From: Gammaproteobacteria bacterium
Lineage (GTDB): Bacteria > Pseudomonadota > Gammaproteobacteria > Burkholderiales > Burkholderiaceae_B
DNA: 64,000 nt
Assembly: GCA_018815245.1 (NCBI GenBank)
Contig: JAHIXK010000013.1
Location: 83,084 to 147,083, forward strand
Direction of reading: 5' to 3'
The notes under the pieces were generated by a model. That model was not told the DNA's origin, did not search any database, and worked only from the letters and a program-made list of their open reading frames with translations. Below, piece after piece: positions 24,228-34,741 of this stretch (position 1 is its first letter; every line of letters starts with the position of its first letter). The translations under genes were made by a program, and so were the position numbers.

Positions 24228-26141
24228 TTAACCGTCCAGTTCTTCCCAGCGGGTGTAGGCGGCCAGCAGTTCATTCTCAAGCGCAGCCATGCGTGTTTGT
24301 GCCGCTGTAATCAAGCTGGCTTCCTGTTGATAAAAACCGGGGTCGCCAATTTTGGCCACCAGCACTTCTTGTTCCGTTTCCAGCTTTTCAATCAGGGCGG
24401 GCAGCATTTCAAGTTCTCGCTGTTCTTTGTAACCCAGCTTTTTTGTTTTTTTTGAAGGTACCGAGGCAGGCGCCGTGGTTGCAGCAGCGGCAGCAACCGG
24501 TGGTGTGTCCATTCCGGGTTTTTCCCTACCCACATTGGCCCAAGGGTCGGTGGTGCGCTGGCGCAGCCAGTCGTCGTAACCGCCCACGTAATCGCCCACC
24601 ATGCCATCGCCCTCGAACACCAGGCAACGGGTCACGATCTGGTTCAAAAACTCCCGGTCGTGGCTGACCAGAATCAGTGTACCTTGGTAGGCCATCAATT
24701 TTTCTTCCAGCAATTCCAGCGTTTCGATGTCCAGGTCGTTGGTTGGTTCGTCCAGCACCATCACGTTGGAAGGCGTCGAAAACAGTTGTGCCAGAATAAG
24801 CCTTGCACGTTCGCCACCCGACAAACTTCGCACGGGTTGGCGTGCACGGTCGGGTGTGAACAGGAAGTCTTGCAAATAACCGATCACGTGCTTGGCCTGG
24901 CCATCAATGGTGATGAATTCTTTACCGGCACCAATAATTTCAACCGCAGTGTCTTCTTCATTGAACTGGCTGCGCAACTGGTCAAAGTAAGCGACTTCCA
25001 GTTTGGTGCCCAGCTTGATGTGGCCGGAATCAGGCGGAAGCTGGCCCAGCAACACCCTGAGCGCAGTGGTTTTGCCAATGCCGTTGGGACCTAGAAAGCC
25101 AATTTTCTCACCGCGCATAATCGTGTTCGTGAAGTTGCGCAGAATTTGCAAATCGCCAAGTTGCTTGTTGATGTCGGTCAGTTCCGCCACCAGCTTGCCG
25201 CTTCGCTCGGCTTCTTGTACCTGTACTTTCGCGGTGCCCACAATGTTGCGGCGATCGGAAAACTGTTTGCGCATTTCCATCAATGCACGCACGCGGCCCT
25301 CATTGCGTGTGCGGCGGGCTTCAATGCCGCGGCGAATCCACACTTCCTCTTCGGCCAGTTTCTTGTCGAACAGCGCGTGGGCTTTTTCCTGCGCATGCAG
25401 AAATTCCGCCTTGCCTTTCAGGTAGCCCTCGTAACCCCCTGACCAGCTTTTCAGCATGCCACGGTCCAGGTCGCACACGCGCGTGGCCAGCTTGCGCATG
25501 AAGGAGCGGTCGTGGCTTACAAAAATAACTGCCCCCTTGAACTGGCGAATCTGCTCCTCCAGCAATTCAATGCTGGGAATGTCCAGGTGGTTGGTGGGTT
25601 CATCCAGCAACAGCACATCGGGGCTGCTGACCATGGCCTTGGCCAGCATCACTTTGCGTTTCATGCCGCCTGATAATTTTGCGAAGGGTAAATCCGGCGG
25701 CAGCTTCATGCGGGAAAGCATTTGGTCCACTTCGCTTTCCAAGTGCCAGCCGTGGTGCTCGCCCAACTCATGCTGCGCATCTTCAAGCAGCTTGGCTTGT
25801 TCGGGGTTCAGTGAATCGTGGTCAAGTGGGCCCAGCGTGCGGCTGATGCTGATGTGTTTTCCCAGTGCACCAAAGCCCTGCGCCACCACATCGAAAATGG
25901 TCTCGTTGTGTTCTTGCGGCACAGCCTGTTCCAGGCATGTCATGCGCAAGCCGTCTTGCTTGATCACCAAGCCATCTTCGGGCGTGGTAACACCGGTCAG
26001 AATCCGGAACAGGGTGCTTTTGCCCGTGCCGTTGCGGCCCACCAGGGCCACGCGCTCGCGTTCATCAATAGAAAAATCAACCTGATCCAGCAGCACGGTG
26101 GTACCTATGCGGTACGTGGCGGCTTTTAAACCCAACAACAT
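24228..26141 (-). CDS. uup: ABC-F family ATPase, Uup type
   Basis: A 637-residue soluble protein with two ABC cassettes and no membrane segment. Walker A boxes GRNGTGKST and GPNGIGKTT, signature LSGG motifs (AKLSGGMKRK and RSLSGGERARL) and Walker B DEPTN motifs are all present. The C-terminal extension (about 570-637, LEMLPALIEKLETEQEVL...) is a coiled coil like the DNA-binding tail of E. coli Uup. Such proteins act on ribosomes or on transposon/replication intermediates. The ATG at 26141 has AAAGGA seven bases upstream; a longer reading into the NUDIX gene is rejected. It follows the NUDIX gene by 17 bases. Confidence 0.9.
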   Translation of the reverse strand: MLLGLKAATYRIGTTVLLDQVDFSIDERERVALVGRNGTGKSTLFRILTGVTTPEDGLVIKQDGLRMTCLEQAVPQEHNETIFDVVAQGFGALGKHISISRTLGPLDHDSLNPEQAKLLEDAQHELGEHHGWHLESEVDQMLSRMKLPPDLPFAKLSGGMKRKVMLAKAMVSSPDVLLLDEPTNHLDIPSIELLEEQIRQFKGAVIFVSHDRSFMRKLATRVCDLDRGMLKSWSGGYEGYLKGKAEFLHAQEKAHALFDKKLAEEEVWIRRGIEARRTRNEGRVRALMEMRKQFSDRRNIVGTAKVQVQEAERSGKLVAELTDINKQLGDLQILRNFTNTIMRGEKIGFLGPNGIGKTTALRVLLGQLPPDSGHIKLGTKLEVAYFDQLRSQFNEEDTAVEIIGAGKEFITIDGQAKHVIGYLQDFLFTPDRARQPVRSLSGGERARLILAQLFSTPSNVMVLDEPTNDLDIETLELLEEKLMAYQGTLILVSHDREFLNQIVTRCLVFEGDGMVGDYVGGYDDWLRQRTTDPWANVGREKPGMDTPPVAAAAATTAPASVPSKKTKKLGYKEQRELEMLPALIEKLETEQEVLVAKIGDPGFYQQEASLITAAQTRMAALENELLAAYTRWEELDG

Positions 26142-26158
26142 GTTTAGTCCTTTCGTGT

Positions 26159-27004
26159 TTATTCGGTGGTGGTCAGTGCCAGCGCGCAGCAAAGGGCTGC
26201 ATCGGGCGTGAACTGCCACGCATTGATGGCTTCAATGCAGGCTTTTGGGGGCATTAACTGGAATGCACCCACCTCGCCATCGCGATTGCAGGGGCGGTGG
26301 TTTGGCTTTAACTGACCATGAAACAGAATCACTGTTTCGTGATGCCAGCCACCATACAGCAAGGGGCGGCTTAATACCAGTTCATGTGGGGTCATTGGCT
26401 TAATCCACTCAAAATCGTCTGAATCAAGCCCAGCCTCTTCTTCCAGTTCACGCCAAAGCGCACGTTCCACGCTTTCAGCACTTGCAATGCCGCCAGCAGC
26501 CAGGTTATCCAGCATGCCCGGGTTCTCATGTTTGCTGTGTGCCCGCACACCAGTCCACACCATGCCTTGGTGGTTCTCTACATGCACATGCACAGCACGG
26601 CTTCTCAAGCCCCAGGTTTTGAACAGGGCGCGTTCTGCCTGCGCAAGAATTTCTCCACGCTGGTTCAGCAGCAGCTGTTCTTCGTTGCGCCAGCCAGGGG
26701 CCAGGCCCCATGCGCGCGCCATGTTGCCTGCTGTCATCAATGCTGCACTTAACGCCTGCTGATTGGCAACCGTGGTGCAATCAACGCCACGTGCACTTTG
26801 TACGCAATTCAAGCCACATTCATCAAACGCGCGTAACAGCCTGGGCACATGTGCTGTATCCAAATGGCCAACATGTTCACCATTCAAATACCAGTGGCAG
26901 AATTGGTCGGCTGGCGCGCTGGTGTGGTCTCGCCAACGCGAGACGAACGGCTTGAATGGGCTTGGCAGCGCACGGGCCAGCCACGCTTTGCTGGCGTGGA
27001 TCAT
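26159..27004 (-). CDS. NUDIX hydrolase with DUF4743-type N-terminal domain
   Basis: A 281-residue protein. The Nudix box is complete: GGIASAESVERALWRELEEEAG matches Gx5Ex7REUxEExG. The N-terminal region (about 1-120, with HWYLNGEHVGHL) is the DUF4743-type domain of plant and bacterial thiamine-pyrophosphate-like NUDIX proteins. It should hydrolyse a nucleoside-diphosphate-linked compound; the substrate is uncertain. The ATG overlaps the rodA stop as TGATG, so translation is coupled to the cell-shape operon. An open frame extends upstream to 27283 but lies antisense-free inside rodA in another frame, so I discard it. Confidence 0.85.
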   Translation of the reverse strand: MIHASKAWLARALPSPFKPFVSRWRDHTSAPADQFCHWYLNGEHVGHLDTAHVPRLLRAFDECGLNCVQSARGVDCTTVANQQALSAALMTAGNMARAWGLAPGWRNEEQLLLNQRGEILAQAERALFKTWGLRSRAVHVHVENHQGMVWTGVRAHSKHENPGMLDNLAAGGIASAESVERALWRELEEEAGLDSDDFEWIKPMTPHELVLSRPLLYGGWHHETVILFHGQLKPNHRPCNRDGEVGAFQLMPPKACIEAINAWQFTPDAALCCALALTTTE

Positions 27005-28128
27005 CAAGTCTGAACCAACTTCTTGGTGTTTTGAATGCTCATCAAAATACCCGCACCCATGCCCAGGGTCACCATGGCCGTACCACCGTAACTCATCAAG
27101 GGCAGGGGCACGCCCACCACCGGCAAAATACCGCTGACCATGCCAATATTCACAAAGGCGTACGTAAAGAAAATCAGCGCCATGGCACCGGCCATGAGCC
27201 GGGAAAACAGGGTGGGTGCGTTGCCTGCGATCACCAGTCCGCGCACAATCAGGCAGGTATAAAGCGTCAGCAGCACCAGGCAACCCAGCAGCCCGAACTC
27301 TTCTGCCAGCACCGCGAAAATAAAGTCGGTTGTGCGTTCCGGAATGAATTCAAGGTGGGTTTGTGTGCCTTGCAAAAACCCTTTTCCCGTGAATCCGCCA
27401 GACCCCACTGCCACAGTGGACTGAATAATGTGGAACCCCTTTCCAAGCGGGTCTTGGGTGGGGTCGAGCAGGGTCATTACGCGTTGGCGCTGGTATTCGT
27501 GCATCAGCGTCCAGAACACTGGCAAGCTGGCCAAAAACAGGCCTGTAAGCCAGGCCATCACTTTCCAGGACAAGCCTGCGAAAAAAATCACGAAAAACCC
27601 TGAACCCAATACCAGCAGGGCTGTGCCCAGATCGGGCTGTTTCAGAATGAGAATACCCGGAATCGCCAGAATGATTGCAGCAACCGCAAACTCGCGCCAG
27701 CCGGACGCGTTTTCGCGTTGCTGAAAGAACCAGGCCAGCATCAGCGGCATCGCAATTTTCATGATCTCAGACGGCTGAATACGAATGAAGCCCAAATTCA
27801 GCCAGCGCTGCGCGCCCTTGGATATGTCACCAAACAACTCCACTGCGATCAACAGGACCACACCAATCACATACAACGGCACCGCCACGCGCATCAAAAA
27901 CTGCGGCTTCAGGTTGGCGGTTACCCACATCACCAGAAAGGCGATCAACAGGTTGCGGGAGTGGTCTGCAAAGCGACCCTCGAAGTCAAAGGCCGCGCTG
28001 TACTGCGTGATCAAGGCAAAAACCACCAGTGAAAGCAGGATGGTGCTGAGCACAGGATCAAATACAGTGAAGAACGGCTTGACGCGGGGCCAGACGGGCT
28101 CACGGCGCATGGGGCGGGCGCGTTTCAT
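27004..28128 (-). CDS. rodA: Rod-shape peptidoglycan glycosyltransferase RodA (SEDS)
   Basis: A 374-residue SEDS-family membrane protein with about ten helices. It has the family's RWLNLGFIRIQPSEIMKIAMPL and KQPDLGTALLV segments, and ends with MVSGILPVVGVPLPLMSYGGTAM as in RodA/FtsW. It polymerises glycan strands during elongation together with PBP2. Its ATG overlaps the mrdA stop by 4 bases. Confidence 0.96.
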   Translation of the reverse strand: MKRARPMRREPVWPRVKPFFTVFDPVLSTILLSLVVFALITQYSAAFDFEGRFADHSRNLLIAFLVMWVTANLKPQFLMRVAVPLYVIGVVLLIAVELFGDISKGAQRWLNLGFIRIQPSEIMKIAMPLMLAWFFQQRENASGWREFAVAAIILAIPGILILKQPDLGTALLVLGSGFFVIFFAGLSWKVMAWLTGLFLASLPVFWTLMHEYQRQRVMTLLDPTQDPLGKGFHIIQSTVAVGSGGFTGKGFLQGTQTHLEFIPERTTDFIFAVLAEEFGLLGCLVLLTLYTCLIVRGLVIAGNAPTLFSRLMAGAMALIFFTYAFVNIGMVSGILPVVGVPLPLMSYGGTAMVTLGMGAGILMSIQNTKKLVQT

Positions 28129-30035
28129 GGCAATGCCTCCTCAGTGGGCGCCAACGGCACTGGCAACACGATGGATGGGTCATTTTGCGCTTGCAATGCC
28201 CAAAAGGTGTCCAGCACCTGTTTGACTGCCGGGGCGGCAGACTGGCTGCCAAACCCGGCATTTTCAACAATGGCGGCAAGCGCAATGCGTGGCTGCTCCA
28301 TGGGTGAAAATGCAATAAACCAGCCATGGTCGCGCAAGCGCTCGGCGGCAGCAGCGCGGTCTTTGTAGGTCTCGCCCTGTTTCAGGCCGAACACCTGAGC
28401 GGTACCGGTTTTGCCAGCAACCTCATAATTCACGTCCCGAAACACCCCACGTGCAGTGCCTTCCAGTACCGCACCGCGCATGCCTGATTTTACAGAATCC
28501 ACATGCCGTTGTTGAAGGTTCATTTGCCGGAAAGCCTCCAGTGGTTTTTCAGCCATTGCGCCGCTAACCGGGTTTTGAAAAGCCCGTACCAGCCGGGGCG
28601 TCGCATTCATGCCGCCACTGGCCAGCACTGCCGTTGCGTGGGCCAACTGCAGTGGCGTGTAGGTGTTGTAGCCTTGGCCAATGGCAACCGATACGGTTTC
28701 GCCTGAATACCAGCGCTGTGCTTCTGCCTTTTTAAATGCGGCCGCTTTCCATTCCCTGGAGGGCAGAACACCGGTGCGCTCGCCGTCCAGATCAATTCCG
28801 GTGCGTGAACCAAAGCCGAAGCGGCCCATGAATTCGGAAATGATGTCGATGCCCATCTCGCTGCCCAGCATGTAGTAGTAGGTGTTGCAGGATTCAGCAA
28901 TGGATTTGTACATGTCCACCAGGCCGTGTCCGCCAATTTTGTCGTCCATGAACCGGCGGGAACCAAAATCAAAATAACCGGGGTCGCGGATGGTGGTGGA
29001 CGCGTTTCGGAATCCTTTCTCAAGCGCAGCCAAAGCCATAAATGGTTTGAAGGTGGAGCCCGGTGGATAGGTGCCGGCCAGCGGGCGGTTCAACAAGGGG
29101 CGGTCAATGCTTTCGTTCAGTGCTTTCCAGTTTTCGGAATCAATGCCTTCCACAAACAGGTTGGGGTCAAAGCTGGGCGCACTGACCATGGCAAGAATGT
29201 CTCCGTTGCGCGGGTCGATCGCCACCAAGGCGCCCCGCTTGCCAGCCAGCGCTTTTTCAGCCGCGTCTTGCAGGCGAATGTCGAGGGACAGCATCAGGTT
29301 TTCACCCGGCACCGCAGGCGACCGTGACAACACCCGAACAGCGCGCCCGCCTGCTGAAGTTTCTACCTCTTCAAAGCCGGTGCGGCCATGCAGTTCGGTT
29401 TCATAGCGCTTCTCCAGGCCGTCTTTGCCAATGTAAGCCGTGCCCCGGTAGTTGTTGGTTTGGTCAAGTTCTTCAATCCGGTCTTGGTCGCGCGCAGAAA
29501 TGCGTCCGATGTAACCCAGCAGGTGCGCAGCCTGCGAACCATGGGGGTATTGCCTGAACAGGCGTGCCCGTATTTCGACGCCGGGAAAACGGAAGCTTTG
29601 CACCGCGAAACGGGCCACTTCCTGATCGGTTAGCCGGGTACGGATCGGGATGGATTCAAAGCGTTTGGATTCCGCCCGAAGTTTCTTGAAACGGCGGCGA
29701 TCCAGCGCAGAAATTTCAACAATCTTGCCAAGCTCGTCGATCATCTCATTGAGCTTGTCGATTTTTGAAGGGGTAATTTCGAGCGTGTAGGCAGAGTAAT
29801 TGTTGGCAAGTACCACACCGTTGCGGTCCAGAATCAGTCCCCGGTTTGGCACCAGTGGCACAATCGTGATCCGGTTGTCTTCCGCTTTGGATTGGTATTT
29901 GTCATAGCTGATCACTTGCAGCCACAACAACCGAGCCACCAGAATCATGAACAGCGCAACCACGAACAGCCCGGCGAGAAACAGCCGAAACCGGAACCGT
30001 TTTATGGCTTGCTCAGGGTGTGTGAACTCGGTCAT
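28125..30035 (-). CDS. mrdA: Penicillin-binding protein 2 (elongation transpeptidase)
   Basis: A 636-residue bitopic class B PBP. There is one N-terminal helix (about 17-38), a pedestal domain, and a transpeptidase domain with SxxK in GSTFKPF, SxN in ESCNTYY and KTG in AGKTGTAQV. It cross-links peptidoglycan with RodA in the elongasome. The length is normal. It overlaps mreD and rodA by 4 bases each (ATGA), which keeps expression linked. Confidence 0.97.
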   Translation of the reverse strand: MTEFTHPEQAIKRFRFRLFLAGLFVVALFMILVARLLWLQVISYDKYQSKAEDNRITIVPLVPNRGLILDRNGVVLANNYSAYTLEITPSKIDKLNEMIDELGKIVEISALDRRRFKKLRAESKRFESIPIRTRLTDQEVARFAVQSFRFPGVEIRARLFRQYPHGSQAAHLLGYIGRISARDQDRIEELDQTNNYRGTAYIGKDGLEKRYETELHGRTGFEEVETSAGGRAVRVLSRSPAVPGENLMLSLDIRLQDAAEKALAGKRGALVAIDPRNGDILAMVSAPSFDPNLFVEGIDSENWKALNESIDRPLLNRPLAGTYPPGSTFKPFMALAALEKGFRNASTTIRDPGYFDFGSRRFMDDKIGGHGLVDMYKSIAESCNTYYYMLGSEMGIDIISEFMGRFGFGSRTGIDLDGERTGVLPSREWKAAAFKKAEAQRWYSGETVSVAIGQGYNTYTPLQLAHATAVLASGGMNATPRLVRAFQNPVSGAMAEKPLEAFRQMNLQQRHVDSVKSGMRGAVLEGTARGVFRDVNYEVAGKTGTAQVFGLKQGETYKDRAAAAERLRDHGWFIAFSPMEQPRIALAAIVENAGFGSQSAAPAVKQVLDTFWALQAQNDPSIVLPVPLAPTEEALP

Positions 30036-30556
30036 ATCGGGCGATCGTTGTCACGGTTTTGAGGCAGCTTTTGTGGAGCCAGCAGCAAGAACTGCGTCAA
30101 CGGCCACAAGGCAGCAGTCAGGGCGCTTTCGGCAAATATCCAGGCCCCGGGGAAGGTGGCGCCGAACATCACACGAATGCCCACCGTAACAGCTTGTGCG
30201 GCCAGCAACAGAGGGAAGATGTGTGCCGCTTGCATCATGGGCGAAAACCACATGACCCGCCGGTGAATCGTGATCGCAAAATAGGACAACAAGGTGTAGG
30301 CAAGCGCGTGTTCCCCGAACACGCTGGCCGAGTGCACGTCAATGGCTGCCCCAAAACACCAGGCTGCGCCAATCCCGATTCTGCGGGGTTGGCGAATATT
30401 CCAGAACACAAGTACCAGGGCCAGCAGGTCCGGGGTGATCCAGTTTCTGTCAATTGGAATGAACTTGAACAGCATCGCGGCCATGAGGGAAAACACAATG
30501 AACCATGGATTCACAGGGCGCAGAATTTCCGAGTCGCCGAAGGGATTAATTGCCAT
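30032..30556 (-). CDS. mreD: Rod-shape-determining membrane protein MreD
   Basis: A 174-residue protein with about five membrane helices, typical of MreD in length and topology (NPWFIVFSLMAAMLF, then a region with ALVLVFWNIRQPRRIGIG). I chose the ATG at 30556, which overlaps the mreC end by 11 bases; the open frame further upstream runs inside mreC and is Pro/Arg-rich nonsense. MreD links MreC to the synthetic enzymes. Confidence 0.92.
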   Translation of the reverse strand: MAINPFGDSEILRPVNPWFIVFSLMAAMLFKFIPIDRNWITPDLLALVLVFWNIRQPRRIGIGAAWCFGAAIDVHSASVFGEHALAYTLLSYFAITIHRRVMWFSPMMQAAHIFPLLLAAQAVTVGIRVMFGATFPGAWIFAESALTAALWPLTQFLLLAPQKLPQNRDNDRPI

Positions 30557-31535
30557 TGGTCCCCCTGTTGGTTGCGGGGGCGGCTGGGGCGGCAACGGGC
30601 GGCGCTGCTTGTTGTTGGGCAGGCGCAATGGGTGTGGCAGGTGCCGGCGACGGACTGGTGTCCTGGTTGGGCGGCGCAGGTTCGGTGCTGTTTTGAACAT
30701 CCATGAATGTGTCCAGCACCAGCACAAAGCGGTGGCGTTCCACGCCAGCAATCGGTTCGCAGAAAATGCTGGCAAAGGCGTAGCGCGAATTGCGCTCAAC
30801 ACGAATAACACGGGCCACAGGTATGCCACGGGGGTATACACCGTCCAGTCCGGAAGTAACCAGCAGGTCATTGTTTTCTATGTCTGCATTGGCAGCCATG
30901 AAGCGAAGTTCAAGCAGACCGCCGTCAAGGCCACCGTAGGCCACGCTGCGAATGCCATTGCGCAGGTTTTCCACCGGAATAATCTGTTCTTTGTCGGTGA
31001 TCAGGCTGACTTCTGCCCGGCTGGGGAATGCTCGGGTTACCTGTCCAAGCAGGCCCAGTTCATCGATCACGGGCATGCCTTCCTTGATGCCTTGAATCAG
31101 GCCCTTTCCGATGATGATCTTGCGTGAGAAAGGATCCCGGGCGTCGCTGACTATTTCACTCAGGATGGATCGTTTCACCCTCAGCGTGTTGCCCACATTC
31201 ATAAGCTTGCGAAGTTTCTCGTTTTCAAGCTTCAGGGTGTCAAGTTCATGCAGTTTTTGCTTGTCCTGAATTTGTGTGCGAATCAGTTCTTGGTTTTCTG
31301 ATTGAAGCGAATCGAGTGTGGTGACGTAATCAATGCCGGCGCGCGCCCACTCAACGGGCAAACTGGCAATTGTCTGGACTGGGTACAGCACCGTGCCAAT
31401 CACTTTCCGCACGGTTTCCATGGCTGCAAATCGTGCATCGATAAACAGCAAGCCCACCGAAAGCACGACAAAAAAGACCAGCCGCACACGTGCGGACGGG
31501 CCTTGTTTGAACAGCGGTGGCGGTGTGTACTCCAT
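30546..31535 (-). CDS. mreC: Rod-shape-determining protein MreC
   Basis: A 329-residue bitopic protein. One N-terminal helix (about 18-38) is followed by a coiled coil (about 70-115, SLQSENQELIRTQIQDKQKL) and the periplasmic double beta-barrel (with KGLIQGIKEGMPVI). A Pro/Ala-rich tail (about 290-329) is common in betaproteobacterial MreC. It activates PBP2-RodA. Confidence 0.95.
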   Translation of the reverse strand: MEYTPPPLFKQGPSARVRLVFFVVLSVGLLFIDARFAAMETVRKVIGTVLYPVQTIASLPVEWARAGIDYVTTLDSLQSENQELIRTQIQDKQKLHELDTLKLENEKLRKLMNVGNTLRVKRSILSEIVSDARDPFSRKIIIGKGLIQGIKEGMPVIDELGLLGQVTRAFPSRAEVSLITDKEQIIPVENLRNGIRSVAYGGLDGGLLELRFMAANADIENNDLLVTSGLDGVYPRGIPVARVIRVERNSRYAFASIFCEPIAGVERHRFVLVLDTFMDVQNSTEPAPPNQDTSPSPAPATPIAPAQQQAAPPVAAPAAPATNRGTNGN

Positions 31536-31603
31536 AGGCTTGTCGCCGGTTCAATACCAAGCCGCGTGAGAAGCCAGAGTTCGAACCGTTTGTTGCTCGC
31601 TAC

Positions 31604-32880
<1,277 letters not shown>

Positions 32881-33180
32881 ATGTCCCTGGATTCCGGGCA
32901 AATTGCAAAAATTGCAGCCTTGTCGCGCTTGAAACTGGTGCCCGAGCAAGCCCGTGCCCTTGAGCAACAATTGAACAACATCATGCAATTGGCCGATCGC
33001 TTGAGCAGTGAAAACACCGATGGTGTCGAACCGCTCGCGCACCCGATTTCATTGATTCAGCCCATTGCCCTGCGCTTGCGCGAGGACAGCGTGACTGAAC
33101 AAGACAACCGCACAGCCAATATGGCCAATGCGCCTGCGGCCGAGAAGGGCTTGTTCCTGGTGCCCAAGGTGATTGAGTAA
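32881..33180 (+). CDS. gatC: Asp/Glu-tRNA amidotransferase subunit C
   Basis: A 99-residue GatC, the usual length. The start at 32881 follows GGCGGAG and opens with MSLDSGQIAKIAALSRLKL, the conserved N-terminal helix. The centre carries the family pattern NTDGVEPLAHPI, then LREDSVTE. It holds GatA and GatB together. The presence of GatCAB implies that Gln-tRNA and/or Asn-tRNA is made by amidating a misacylated tRNA. Confidence 0.95.
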   Translation: MSLDSGQIAKIAALSRLKLVPEQARALEQQLNNIMQLADRLSSENTDGVEPLAHPISLIQPIALRLREDSVTEQDNRTANMANAPAAEKGLFLVPKVIE

Positions 33181-33243
33181 ATCTTTCATCGGTGTGTTGT
33201 GTCCTTTTTATTCCCGATCTGACATTGGAATGTGGTTTTAAAC

Positions 33244-34728
33244 ATGTCTTCCCAACTTCAAAGTATTTCCCGGCTTCGAGCCTTGCTGGACGAAAAAAAA
33301 GCCAGTGCCACTGAACTGGCCCAAGAAGCGCTGCGCAATGCAGGCCAGCAGTCCAGCTTGAACGCATTCGTTGACATTCGCGATGACCTGACCCTGCAAC
33401 AAGCCAAAGCTGCCGATGCGCGTTTGGCCGCAGGAGAAACCGGTGCCTTGCTGGGTATTCCCACCGCGCACAAAGATATTTTTGTAACACAGGGTTGGAC
33501 CAGCACTGCGGGCTCGAAAATGTTGGCGGGCTACGTTAGCCCCTTTGATGCGGAAGTGGTTGTGCGCCTGAACGCAGCGGGTACAGTCAGCATTGGCAAA
33601 CTGAATTGCGATGAATTCGCCATGGGTTCCTCGAACGAGAAAAGCGCCTACGGCCCGTGTTTGAACCCTTGGGACACGCTGGCCGTGCCTGGCGGTTCAT
33701 CCGGAGGGTCGGCGGTGGCAGTCGCTGCGGGGGTTGTGCCTTTCACCACCGGCACCGACACTGGCGGATCCATTCGCCAGCCAGCGTCCCTTTGTGGCAT
33801 CACGGGCATCAAGCCCACCTACGGCAGTTGCAGCCGCTACGGCATGATTGCCTACGCCAGCAGCCTGGACCAAGCTGGCCCCATGGCGCACAGCGCCCGC
33901 GATTGTGCGCTGGTGTTAAACGCCATGGTGGGTTTTGACGGGAAAGACAGCACCAGCGTGCAGCGGCCCGCATCCAATGAAGATTTCACCGCTGGTTTTG
34001 GCAAACCCCTGCGCCACGGCGATACTGCCAAACCCTTGGCCGGCGTGCGTGTGGGCCTGCCCGTCGAGTTTTTCGGCGAAGGTTTGGCTGCCGATGTGCG
34101 CATTCCCATCGATGCCGCGCTCAAGCAGCTTGAATCCATGGGTGCAACACTGGTGAATATCAGCTTGCCCCGCACGGAATTGTCCATTCCTGCCTACTAC
34201 GTGATTGCGCCCGCCGAGGCCAGCTCCAACCTGTCGCGCTTTGATGGCGTGCGTTACGGCCACCGAGCCGCCGATTACACCGATTTGAAATCGATGTACG
34301 AAAACTCGCGCAGCGAAGGTTTTGGCCTTGAAGTGCAACGCCGCATCATGGTGGGTGCCTATGTGCTGTCGCATGGCTATTACGATGCCTACTATTTGAA
34401 GGCCCAGAAAATTCGCCGCCTGATCGCACAAGACTTCCAGGCCGCTTTCCAGCAATGCGATTTCATTGCAGGCCCGGTCAGCCCCACGGTGGCCTGGAAT
34501 TTGGGCGAGAAATCTGCAGACCCGGTTCAAATGTATTTGGCTGACATTTATACACTTAGTACCAGCTTGGCTGGCTTGCCCGGCATGAGTGTGCCGGTGG
34601 GTTTTGGCGACAAAAACCGCCCCGTGGGCATGCAGCTGATTGGCAACTATTTCAAGGAAGGTGAATTGCTGGCGCTGGCGGACCATTACCAAGCCGCCAC
34701 CGATTGGCACCTTCGTACACCGTCTTAA
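33244..34728 (+). CDS. gatA: Asp/Glu-tRNA amidotransferase subunit A
   Basis: A 494-residue amidase-signature enzyme. The catalytic triad Ser-cisSer-Lys is visible in AHKDIFVT (Lys), [11 protein letters not shown] (cis-Ser region) and [16 protein letters not shown] (nucleophile Ser). It frees ammonia from glutamine for GatB. The ATG at 33244 is preferred to the GTG at 33232, although neither has a strong ribosome site. Confidence 0.96.
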   Translation: MSSQLQSISRLRALLDEKKASATELAQEALRNAGQQSSLNAFVDIRDDLTLQQAKAADARLAAGETGALLGIPTAHKDIFVTQGWTSTAGSKMLAGYVSPFDAEVVVRLNAAGTVSIGKLNCDEFAMGSSNEKSAYGPCLNPWDTLAVPGGSSGGSAVAVAAGVVPFTTGTDTGGSIRQPASLCGITGIKPTYGSCSRYGMIAYASSLDQAGPMAHSARDCALVLNAMVGFDGKDSTSVQRPASNEDFTAGFGKPLRHGDTAKPLAGVRVGLPVEFFGEGLAADVRIPIDAALKQLESMGATLVNISLPRTELSIPAYYVIAPAEASSNLSRFDGVRYGHRAADYTDLKSMYENSRSEGFGLEVQRRIMVGAYVLSHGYYDAYYLKAQKIRRLIAQDFQAAFQQCDFIAGPVSPTVAWNLGEKSADPVQMYLADIYTLSTSLAGLPGMSVPVGFGDKNRPVGMQLIGNYFKEGELLALADHYQAATDWHLRTPS

Positions 34729-34741
34729 AAAGGATCGCACC

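Noticed and set aside
27005..27283. N-terminal extension of the NUDIX reading frame
   Set aside because: It lies entirely inside rodA in another frame, lacks similarity to NUDIX proteins, and the TGATG start at 27004 fits the family N terminus.
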